Shown: positions 56,663 to 64,000 of the stretch, piece by piece | How positions within the stretch are numbered: position 1 is the first letter of the stretch | Layout: each line of letters opens with the position of its first letter | DNA from: Lewinellaceae bacterium | Lineage (GTDB): Bacteria; Bacteroidota; Bacteroidia; Chitinophagales; Saprospiraceae | DNA length: 64,000 bases | Direction: 5' to 3' | Assembly: GCA_016708875.1 (NCBI GenBank) | Contig: JADJFA010000009.1 | Span: forward strand, 62,001-126,000 | Notes under the pieces: model-generated | What the model was told of the DNA's origin: nothing | What the model saw: only the letters and a program-made list of their open reading frames with translations | Databases searched by the model: none | Program-made: the position numbers and the translations under genes

Positions 56663-58078
56663 TCACTTCATCACTCCATGATTCCGGTTCCACCAATAGT
56701 AGAACGGCACACCTGTGAGCATCAACACCACACCAAGTCCCGCTTCACGAGGATGGGTAAAGCAGGTGACGATGATGAGTGTAACACAAAACAGCACGAA
56801 CAATGCCGGCACTATCGGGTAACCCCACACCCGGTATGGCCGCTCCGCATCCGGTTCCCGCTTGCGCATGATGAATACACCAAACGCTGTGGCGCCATAA
56901 AAAAAGAACGCCGCAAAAATCAGCATGTCAGTCAATTGGTCAAAACTGCCAGACAGCACGAGCAGGCAGGCCCACAAGCCTTGCATCCAAAGGGCCGGAT
57001 TGGGCGTGTGGTATTTCGGGTGGATTTCTGCTGCGCGCGGGAAAAACAGCCCGTCTTTTGCCATCGCGTAGTACACCCGTGGCGGCATGAGAATGGTAGC
57101 ATTGGTACAGCCAAGGGTAGTAATCAGGATGACAATGGAAATCAGCGTTGCGCCAAAACCGCCCGCAAAATGCCGCACTACCGCCACTGCAGCGATCTCG
57201 TTTTGGGCCTGATGAACGCCTACGATCTGGTCAATCGGCAACACATAGAGGTAGGTGAAGTTCACCAAAAAATAGGCCCCTATAATAACCATCATGCCTG
57301 CGAACAGGGCAAGCGGCAGATTTCTCTTTGGATTTTGGATTTCACCACCGATAAACCCGAGCGTGTTCCAACCCTCATAAGCCCAAAATGCTGCCAGCAA
57401 CGCTGTAAACATGGCTTTTATGAACAAAAAATCCGTCCACTCACGCTGTACAAAGCTGGAGGCCGGGGTTTGGAAATTTGCCATGCTCCCACCGCCAAAG
57501 GCCAGGCCAGAGATCACGATACCAATGAGTCCAACGATGACAAGTCGAGTAGCCCAGGTGCTCAGGGCGGCGGCTCCTTTCAGGCCACGCGTGTTCAGGA
57601 AAGTAAGGGTCAAAATCAGGGTAATGGTGAGGGCTTTTACTCCGGCATTTTCGAAAGGTTTGAAGATGATGAATTCAAAATTTTCGATGGATTCGGGCAA
57701 ATGCGGCAGTGGAAAAATCGCATTAAACGACTGCGAAAACACGTACGCTATGCCTGCAACTGCCGCCGTTTTGATCACCGCGAACGTGCTCCAGCCCCAC
57801 AAAAAGGCCATAAAACGACCATAAATTTTTCGAAAATACACATACTCGCCGCCCGCGTCGGCCATCATGCCCGCAATTTCGGCATTGCTCAAAGCGCCGC
57901 ACAGGCTAATGATACCCGCCAGTACCCACGCCCAAAGTACCAGATCGGGCGAGAGCAGTTCTGCCGACATCGGCGCGACTTTTTTATACACGCCAGACCC
58001 GATGACGGAACTGACGACGAGAATGGTAGCAGCAGCAAGTGTTACGCTGCGAACGAGTTGGCCTTGTTTTTTTTCCAT
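56663..58078 (-). CDS. APC-superfamily amino-acid permease
   Basis: 471 residues with about twelve hydrophobic spans. The first span carries VSSVIGSGVYKK, matching the (S)x(I)GSGIF signature of APC transporters, and TM6 region AFWAYEGWNTLGFIGGEIQNPKRNLPLAL is typical of LAT-like exchangers/permeases. A cytoplasmic loop MRKREPDAERPYRVWGYPIVPALF matches the family. Substrate undetermined (amino acids or related amines). Monocistronic, bordered by repeats on both sides. Confidence 0.92.
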   Translation of the reverse strand: MEKKQGQLVRSVTLAAATILVVSSVIGSGVYKKVAPMSAELLSPDLVLWAWVLAGIISLCGALSNAEIAGMMADAGGEYVYFRKIYGRFMAFLWGWSTFAVIKTAAVAGIAYVFSQSFNAIFPLPHLPESIENFEFIIFKPFENAGVKALTITLILTLTFLNTRGLKGAAALSTWATRLVIVGLIGIVISGLAFGGGSMANFQTPASSFVQREWTDFLFIKAMFTALLAAFWAYEGWNTLGFIGGEIQNPKRNLPLALFAGMMVIIGAYFLVNFTYLYVLPIDQIVGVHQAQNEIAAVAVVRHFAGGFGATLISIVILITTLGCTNATILMPPRVYYAMAKDGLFFPRAAEIHPKYHTPNPALWMQGLWACLLVLSGSFDQLTDMLIFAAFFFYGATAFGVFIMRKREPDAERPYRVWGYPIVPALFVLFCVTLIIVTCFTHPREAGLGVVLMLTGVPFYYWWNRNHGVMK

Positions 58079-58096
58079 GATGGGGCAAACTTATGG

Positions 58097-58130
58097 AAGA
58101 TATTGGGATATTCAGATATTGGGATATTGG
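58097..58130. repeat. GATATTGGGATATTC repeat upstream of permease
   Basis: GAAGATATTGGGATATT.CAGATATTGGGATATTGG (58097-58130) is a tandem of the same unit as inside lpxB (10459-10541) and at 23400-23435 and 62737-62757. Confidence 0.75.
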
Positions 58131-58153
58131 TTGACTTAAGTGCTTGAATGGGT

Positions 58154-59551
58154 TTATTCCAATTCCCCTAAAAGCCAATCTCTTTCCGTCAGCACGGGGG
58201 CAGCCATGATTTCTTCCCGCAATTTTATCCTTTGGGATGCACTGTTCATATTGACTGTCAGCAACTTGCGTATGAAGCGCACGATGGCCGAATAATTTTC
58301 CCGGTGATATCCCAGCACCTTTTTACGCCGCAGGTAGATTTGAATGCTGTCGAGTTGGTTCTCCAGCGCGTCGCTTTCGCCGAGCCTGAAGTAGATTTTG
58401 CAGAGCATGGTTTTGGCGGCCAAATTGTGCAATACATCGTCGTATTCGATGTGCAAGAGGTGCTGCATGGCTTCTTGTAGCGAGCCAGTATCATAATGGT
58501 AGCGGGCCAGATTGAAGTGGACCGCCCCCTCACGGTGGCTTTCGCCCAGCAATGGTGCATAGGTTTCCAGAAAACTTTTTACCCATTCATACTCCCGCAA
58601 GCGAAGCCCTGTGAGGGTAATATTGTTGTAGGTCCAACGCGAGAGGATGCCATTTTCGAGCAATGCACCGTGCTGAAGTCCTGACTGATAGAGGTCAAAT
58701 ATCTCGCGAAAAAAGCGCTCCTCTTGTTGGTTGATCCGGCGGATGCAAAAGTTGATCGCCATCAGATAAAGGTCGTGCGTCTCTGACACCGAAAAGTGCG
58801 GGGTGTGCTCCTGTAACAGCGATTTTAGCCGGGCAAAATGCCCATCGCTTCCATCCCCACCCAATTGGGCAAAATAGCCGTGGTAATAGACCGCAACTGC
58901 CGGGATTTCCAGATACCGATGACCGTTCAGGAAGGCCAACACATTGTCCAGCAGGCCTTTATCGTACGTTTGCTTGGTCACTTGCTGGTGGCTGAGCAGC
59001 AGGCAGCCCGTTCGTAGCTTGTCGCAAATAAAGGCGACATCCTGTGCATCAGACAACTCCTGTGCATTGGATGTTTTGGCCCGGCCCTGCTGTAGGGAAA
59101 GATGGTAGGCTTCCCAATGGAGCCGGTATTCAGCCCGGTGAAATTCACTTCCCCGCAGTTTATCGAGATCCAGGCGCTTGCGGGCATAGCGGAGCATGGC
59201 TGTGGCGGGATCCCCAAGGTGGAGTCGGCGCAAAGATTCCACGGTAGCGGCGTTCCGCTGATGTTCTTGTTTTTCCCAATCTTCCAGGGCAAGGAATTTT
59301 TCTACTGTTTCCAGGAGATAATTGGTGAGGTGATACACTCTTCTAGGGTCATGCGCCCCTCCTGAATTCAAGTGTGTTTCCAGTTTTTCTTTACTCAAAT
59401 CCCCGGCATGCAGGTTTTCCTTCAAAAACTCGAACAACTGGGCCACCCCTGCATGGGTGACATGGAAAGGCGAACGGACGAATTTTTCCAAAGCCCGCAT
59501 ACGGTCTTTTGGCAGTGCGCGAAGAATGGAAAGCAGCGGAGCGTTCAGCAT
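58154..59551 (-). CDS. Helical-repeat protein, paralogue 2, divergent from surface protein gene
   Basis: 465 residues from ATG complementary to 59549-59551 (MLNAPLLSILRALPKDRMRALEKFVRSPFHV); an in-frame ATG 63 bases further upstream is less likely. It is a paralogue of 44605-46000 over its entire length, with shared blocks KFVRSPF, DLYLMAINFCIRRINQQ, LLENGILSRWTYNNI, GYHRENYSAIV and LTERDWLLGEL. Alpha-helical, TPR-like, no signal peptide or membrane span, so cytoplasmic. As with its paralogue, the adjacent divergent gene is a large T9SS protein ending in the same modules. Confidence 0.82.
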   Translation of the reverse strand: MLNAPLLSILRALPKDRMRALEKFVRSPFHVTHAGVAQLFEFLKENLHAGDLSKEKLETHLNSGGAHDPRRVYHLTNYLLETVEKFLALEDWEKQEHQRNAATVESLRRLHLGDPATAMLRYARKRLDLDKLRGSEFHRAEYRLHWEAYHLSLQQGRAKTSNAQELSDAQDVAFICDKLRTGCLLLSHQQVTKQTYDKGLLDNVLAFLNGHRYLEIPAVAVYYHGYFAQLGGDGSDGHFARLKSLLQEHTPHFSVSETHDLYLMAINFCIRRINQQEERFFREIFDLYQSGLQHGALLENGILSRWTYNNITLTGLRLREYEWVKSFLETYAPLLGESHREGAVHFNLARYHYDTGSLQEAMQHLLHIEYDDVLHNLAAKTMLCKIYFRLGESDALENQLDSIQIYLRRKKVLGYHRENYSAIVRFIRKLLTVNMNSASQRIKLREEIMAAPVLTERDWLLGELE

Positions 59552-59691
59552 TTCAGTTCTTTTTTGCAAAAATTTTGCTTGCAAATAAAGATTGTTTTTG
59601 AGAAATGATGGCAATTATTTTAATAAAATAATTGATTATCAATAATTTATAATAATAATTGTAAAAAAACAATCTGAAAACACTGTAAAAA

Positions 59692-59727
59692 TGTCTTTGT
59701 CTGCCGACAAATGGCACTCCACTTTTG
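59692..59727 (+). promoter_or_regulatory. Promoter of the third large surface protein gene
   Basis: TGTCTTTG (59692-59699) and CACTTTTG (59720-59727) separated by exactly 20 bases, mirroring the promoter at 46198-46233, including the preceding A-rich bases (AAAAATGTCTTTG in both). Leader about 80 bases. 59620-59690 is strongly AT-rich. Confidence 0.62.
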
Positions 59728-59812
59728 TACCGTGAAAGTTTGTGAGGCACGAAAGCCAACGCATCCTTGCACTAGGTAATCCCCCTCCATTTTCACAGAA
59801 AAAATATCGCAC

Positions 59813-62664
59813 ATGAACATCTACCGCATTCTGTTTTTTTTCGTCCTTTTGGTTTCTGGTAATGTAAACGCTCAAGGCTTCCTCCGCTCCTATACCCCTG
59901 CCTCCTCGAGCCTCGAAGCGGTGCTTCAAACGGCCGATGGTGGCTACTTCGCGGCAGGACGTGTGGCGGCTGACACCAGCATTTTTTTGCTTCGCACCGA
60001 TGCCGCTGGACAAACCGTATGGGCAAACCAAATCTCGCTCAATGGGGCAAAAGCCATTGCTGTCTGTTCCGCAGCAGATGGAGGTTTTGTGGTACTGACT
60101 GACCAATACCAGGAAGCCGGCATCCAAAAAAACGCCGTATTGAAAATCAATTCAGCGGGAGGCCAGGAGTGGCAAACTGTGGTGGATAACAATGCCTTTC
60201 CCAATGGTTTGCGCGATATTGTGGCACTTCCTGATGGCAATTTCCTTGCAGCGGGCAACAGCTTCGACCTTTCCTTTACAGTCAGAAATCAGTTGGTAAA
60301 AATCGCAGCAGACGGCGCCATTATTTGGCAAAAACCGTTTGGCGCACTTTCGAGGAACATCAAGCGCTTGGCGCTGCTACCCACTGGAAATGTGGCGGTG
60401 GCTGGCAATGGAAACGACCTTTATCTCGCCCAATTAACCCCTGATGGCGACCTTGATTGGGAGCAAAGCTTCCCTCAGCCGGGAAATCAAATCTGCTATG
60501 ATCTCCTTGCAAGCGCCGATGGCAACATCGCAATGCTTGGAACCTCCACTTCCACCTTGGCGAATGGAGCAAATGTGCTCAATATCTGCGTCCTTAAAAC
60601 AGACTTAAACGGGAACATACTTTGGTTCAAAAACCACTATCCGTTCCCGACGCCCTTGCCTACCGAAACGGCAAGCTTGCCAGTACTCAACTGTTTTGCC
60701 CAGGATGATACAGGCAATTTCTATATCCCATTCTGGGGTTTTATTGACGGCCCTTTAGACTCCATCCTCGAAATATTGAAGCTCGCGCCCGATGGCTCGG
60801 CACTTTTGAAAAGTATGCCCCAGATCTCGGCCAATGTCCGGGGTATCATTAAAACTGCCGACAATTATTTTATCCTGGCAGGCGACAACAATGGCTTTCC
60901 AACCAACGCGATGCTCCTAAAAGTTGACACGGATGGCGAATACCTGAGCAACCGAATTACGGGAAGTGTTTTCCGGGACAATGATTTGGATTGCATCCTG
61001 AGTTCCGGTGAACCAGGTTTGGAGAATGTTATTGTAAAGGCTGAAAACCAGGCTGGCGAAGCATATTTTAAAAAGGCAAACCCTGACGGTTCGTATGAAA
61101 TCCGCGTATCGGAAGGGGTATTTGACTTGAGCGCTCGACCGATATATGGCCCAAGCAATGCTTACTTCGTGTGCAATACACCAAGCGTGACGCTGATTGG
61201 TACAGGGCAGATTGCAGCAGCCGATGCTATCGGAGTGCAAGTGTTGGCCGAATGCCCTTTACTAGACGTAGACATCAGCGGCGGAATATTGCGTAGATGC
61301 ACCAACACCTCGTACTGGGTGAGTTGGTGCAACGTGGGCAATCAAGCTACGGATAACGCGTCGGTGCAGATAACGGTAGACACCATGTTGGAATATGTGA
61401 GCAGCAGCTATCCCCTAAGCACTCAGAATGGCAATGTGTATACGTTTGATATTGGAACAGTGCCGCCGGATAATTGCGGGACCATGCAGATAGTATTCAA
61501 GGTTTCTTGTTCGGCTGAGGTAGGCAACATTCTTTGTGCCGAGGCGCACATTTTCCCGGACACTTCCTGTGCGCTGAGCGACCCCGACCTGGATGGTTCG
61601 AAAATCGAAGTATCGGGGGTTTGCAACGGCTCCGAAATCGAATTTGTCATCAAGAACACGGGCACGGGAGACATGACGCAAGTGGCTGAATACGTGATTA
61701 TTGAAGACCAGATCATGTATATGCAAGCGCCTATTCAACTCATCGCAGGTGGTGAAATCACCACGGTCCGGATTCCAATGCCAGACGATTCTTGCTTTGC
61801 GTTGCGGGTGTTCTCAAACCAGCGGACTGTAATGAGCAAGCCTGTAGCAGTGGTGGCAAATTGCACATCCGACGGTAATTTGAGCCTCTTACTCTCACTG
61901 CCCAACAACGAAAATGATCTTGCAATTGCTACCCATTGTGGCGAAATAATTGGCTCCTTTGACCCCAACGACAAAATTGGTCTTCCGCTCGGACTTACTC
62001 CAGCGCACTATCTGGAGCGCGGCGATGACATTGAATACACCATTCGCTTTCAAAACACTGGCAACGACACAGCATTTCTTGTTGTACTGCGCGATACCCT
62101 TTCCAGCACACTCGACCCGGCAACTATTCGCCCTATCGCAGCCAGCCATGCCTACACTTGGGATGTCACAGGGGATGGTCAATTGATCTTCACTTTTGCC
62201 AATATCCTGCTGCCCGACAGCACAACGAACGAACCTGAATCGCATGGTTTTGTCTCCTTCCGCATCTCCCAAAACCAAATTTGCCGGACGGGACGCTCAT
62301 CGAAAACACCGCTCATATCTACTTTGATTTCAACGAGGCTGTGGTGACCAACACCTGGTTTCACACCATTGGCAGACCCGTTATGGTGGCTACTCAAGAC
62401 CCTGTTGGCCGGGCGCAAATGCTGGAAGTACTGGTCTTTCCAAACCCGATGGAGGATGAAGCAGTATTTGCGCTTCAAGATTATGTGCCCGAAAAAACCC
62501 TGCGCTTTGCACTTATTGATCCCTTGGGGAAATTGCTGCGTGAGGAGGGTTTTTCCGGAAATGCTTATTCATTCAAAAGAAAAAATTTGCAAACAGGGCT
62601 GTATTTCTGGCAGATTATGGAAGGCAGAAAAACCCTGGCGCGCGGGAGATTGGTGGTGGAGTAG
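59813..62664 (+). CDS. Large T9SS surface protein (propeller-like N-terminus), paralogue 3, one frameshift
   Basis: About 950 residues after repair. Signal peptide MNIYRILFFFVLLVSGNVNA/Q. The N-terminal about 380 residues contain repeats of the type LQTADGGYFAAGRV...LLRTDAAGQTVWANQ, as in six- to seven-bladed propellers (ADGGFVVLTDQ, LPDGNFLAAGN, SADGNIAMLGTS, LKTDLNGNILWFKN). Then follow GSVFRDNDLDCILSSGEPGLENV (SdrD-like), the Cys-rich module LLDVDISGGILRRCTNTSYW, GSFDPNDKIGLPLGL with RFQNTGNDTAFLVVL, and a T9SS domain (VFPNPMEDEAVFAL). The frame breaks near 62270-62280 (A-run); repair reads RISQN(Q)NLPDGTLIENTAHIYFDFNEAVVTNT. The N-terminus differs from paralogues 1 and 2, whereas the C-terminal half is shared. 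Confidence 0.86.
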
Positions 62665-62813
62665 TTTGAGGTTTTACCCGCCGTAGTTTTAACAAAGGCG
62701 GGGGCAGTTGCAGTAGGCAGTTGCAGTAGATCGTTACCCAATATCCCAATATCCCAATGTCTAAATATCTCAATCTCCCCCTCCCAACCCGTTCATCTTC
62801 AAAATTTTAAAAC
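62665..62813. repeat. Mosaic of dispersed repeats before the last gene
   Basis: TTTACCCGCCGTAG..AAAGGCGGGGG (62673-62704), GCAGTTGCAGTAGGCAGTTGCAGTAG (62704-62729) and CCCAATATCCCAATATCCCAATG (62737-62759) are all units found elsewhere in the window (33730-33830, 54530-54545, 10459-10541). No promoter is evident. Confidence 0.65.
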
Positions 62814-64000
62814 ATGAAAAATATACTCGCTTTCATCTTGTTGTTTCTGGCCTTCGGCCAAATTTCTGCCCAGTGTATTGTACTGGAGAACTGCCCCAAC
62901 ACAGCCCCAATATGCGATTACAGCAATAACAATCCCGAACTTTGGAATGAAAGCTACTGGTGGGACGCTGCCAATGCCACTCAAGATCTCAGCGACGCCT
63001 CCGTTGCATTGAGCGTTACGGTAAGAGATACTTGTCCCGGAGCCAATGTGACCCTTCGTTACCTGCTGTTCCTCGATTTGGACAAAAACGGCACTTGGGA
63101 AACCGTGGTAAAAAGTTGGGAACCACCTGCACCCGGCACGGTAAACTTCAACAACTGGAACAACCCAAACTTCGACGGTGGCGATGTGCGTGTGTTCGAC
63201 GAGCGCCCCGTGCCTGCCAATGAAAAATACCAGTTCACGCTTGAAACCACCGCCAATGGCGACACCACACGGGGCTACCTGCGCTGGAACACGCCTTCCG
63301 TCCCTGGCACATTTACAAATCCCGAACTGTCCTACGGAACCCATAAAATCCAATGGTTGATAGATGACGGCATAGGCAATGACGAGGTTTGTGAAACTTC
63401 CTTGATTGTGAGAGATTGCATAAAACCTACCATCGTTTGTCTTAACGGTCTCTCTATTAATATCATGCCGACTGGGGAGATCACACTTTGGGCGCCGGAT
63501 TTTTTGAATTACGCAGTGGACAATGCTACCCCTGCTAATTTGCTCCAATTTGCCATTCGCAAGGCGAATACAGGTACGGGATTCCCGTTGGATGGCAATG
63601 GCGACCCGGTGCAGAGCGTGACTTTTGACTGTGATGAGCTCGGCACTCAAGCTATTGAACTTTGGGCCAAAGACGCTGCTGGCAATGCCGATCATTGTCA
63701 GACCTACGTAATCGTTCAGGATGCCTTGGGCAACTGTGGTGATGGGGAGGATGATGTCCCCACGGTTGTCTGTCTTAATGGGCTGGCGGTCAATATCATG
63801 GCTCCTGGCCAGATAGAATTGTGGGCCTCAGATTTTCTGCTTTACGCTGAAGATGACAGTACGCAGGCAAATCTGCTTGAGTTTGGGCTTCAAAAATGCG
63901 GTTTTGGTGCTACGTTTCCGGTAGATGGCAATGACAACCCGATCCAAAATCTGAATTTTGACTGTACCGAACTGGGCACTCGATGCGTAGAACTTTGGGT
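62814..64000 (+). CDS. Large secreted repeat protein, 3' end beyond the window
   Basis: Open from ATG 62814 to the end, 395 residues visible, partial. Signal peptide MKNILAFILLFLAFGQISA/Q. About 200 residues of beta-rich, Cys-containing sequence (VLENCPNTAPICDYSNNN, VTLRYLLFLDLDKNGTWETVV, RGYLRWNTPSVPGTF) are followed by repeats of about 115 residues starting VCLNGLSINIMPTGEITLWAPDFL and VCLNGLAVNIMAPGQIELWASDFL, each with a TFDCDELGTQAIELWAKDAAGNADHC-type end resembling HYR/Ig-like modules of Bacteroidota surface proteins. A T9SS sorting domain is expected downstream but not visible. Long minus-strand ORFs over it lack any family features. Confidence 0.86.
   Translation, partial: MKNILAFILLFLAFGQISAQCIVLENCPNTAPICDYSNNNPELWNESYWWDAANATQDLSDASVALSVTVRDTCPGANVTLRYLLFLDLDKNGTWETVVKSWEPPAPGTVNFNNWNNPNFDGGDVRVFDERPVPANEKYQFTLETTANGDTTRGYLRWNTPSVPGTFTNPELSYGTHKIQWLIDDGIGNDEVCETSLIVRDCIKPTIVCLNGLSINIMPTGEITLWAPDFLNYAVDNATPANLLQFAIRKANTGTGFPLDGNGDPVQSVTFDCDELGTQAIELWAKDAAGNADHCQTYVIVQDALGNCGDGEDDVPTVVCLNGLAVNIMAPGQIELWASDFLLYAEDDSTQANLLEFGLQKCGFGATFPVDGNDNPIQNLNFDCTELGTRCVELW

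Noticed and set aside
56588..58147. Plus-strand ORF of 519 codons
   Set aside because: It lies antisense to the APC permease, has no family features and a composition rich in His/Arg/Gln typical of a shadow frame.
62799..63695. Minus-strand ORF of 298 codons near the window end
   Set aside because: The opposite strand encodes a signal peptide and repeated domains continuing to the window edge; the antisense frame shows none.

Overview
The window comes from a member of the Bacteroidota, most likely the Saprospirales/Saprospiraceae lineage (inference). The evidence is the many large secreted proteins with type IX secretion (T9SS) type A C-terminal sorting domains, SprB-type repeats, DUF4175 and DUF1761 proteins, promoters of the Bacteroidota TTTG...TAnnTTTG kind, and intergenic DNA full of palindromic repeats.

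Layout. 1-5.2 kb: a dockerin/cohesin-like T9SS protein and a beta-helix/SprB T9SS protein. 5.2-7.6 kb: two decayed, internally deleted copies of a Tn5/IS50-like IS4-family element. 7.8-11.1 kb: an Omp28-like T9SS protein and lpxB. 11.2-18.7 kb: a T9SS-sorted lysyl oxidase, a START-domain protein, dapB and a beta-propeller T9SS protein. 18.9-23.3 kb: a double amidohydrolase and an RlmI-type methyltransferase. 23.4-28.4 kb: a co-directional cluster encoding a degenerate kinase fused to a globin, a small membrane protein, a divergent subtilase and an unrecognised secreted 657-residue protein. 28.6-36.1 kb: a sialidase-like lipoprotein, a DUF1501 T9SS protein, lepB, a conserved unknown and rpsP with an Ala/Glu repeat tail. 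36.6-44 kb: DUF1761, two YD-repeat-like T9SS paralogues, a very large DUF4175 protein and a TonB-C-like protein. 44.6-62.7 kb: two paralogous helical-repeat genes, each transcribed away from large SprB/DUF11-type T9SS surface proteins. Between these cassettes lie rpmH-rnpA, an ECF sigma factor with a TPR anti-sigma-like partner, and an amino-acid permease. The window ends inside another large secreted repeat protein.

How the genes work together. Much of the window supplies exported, surface-attached proteins for T9SS; no T9SS machinery gene is present. Housekeeping genes (lpxB, dapB, lepB, rpsP, rpmH, rnpA) are scattered singly among them.

Three themes stand out. (1) Palindromic intergenic repeat families also occur in-frame inside lpxB, the methyltransferase and the amidohydrolase. 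(2) The kinase-globin cluster is the best candidate for an undescribed system. (3) About 18 single-base frameshifts, many in homopolymers, break otherwise well-conserved genes. I think residual assembly error is likelier than mass pseudogenisation, so broken genes are annotated over their full restored span.
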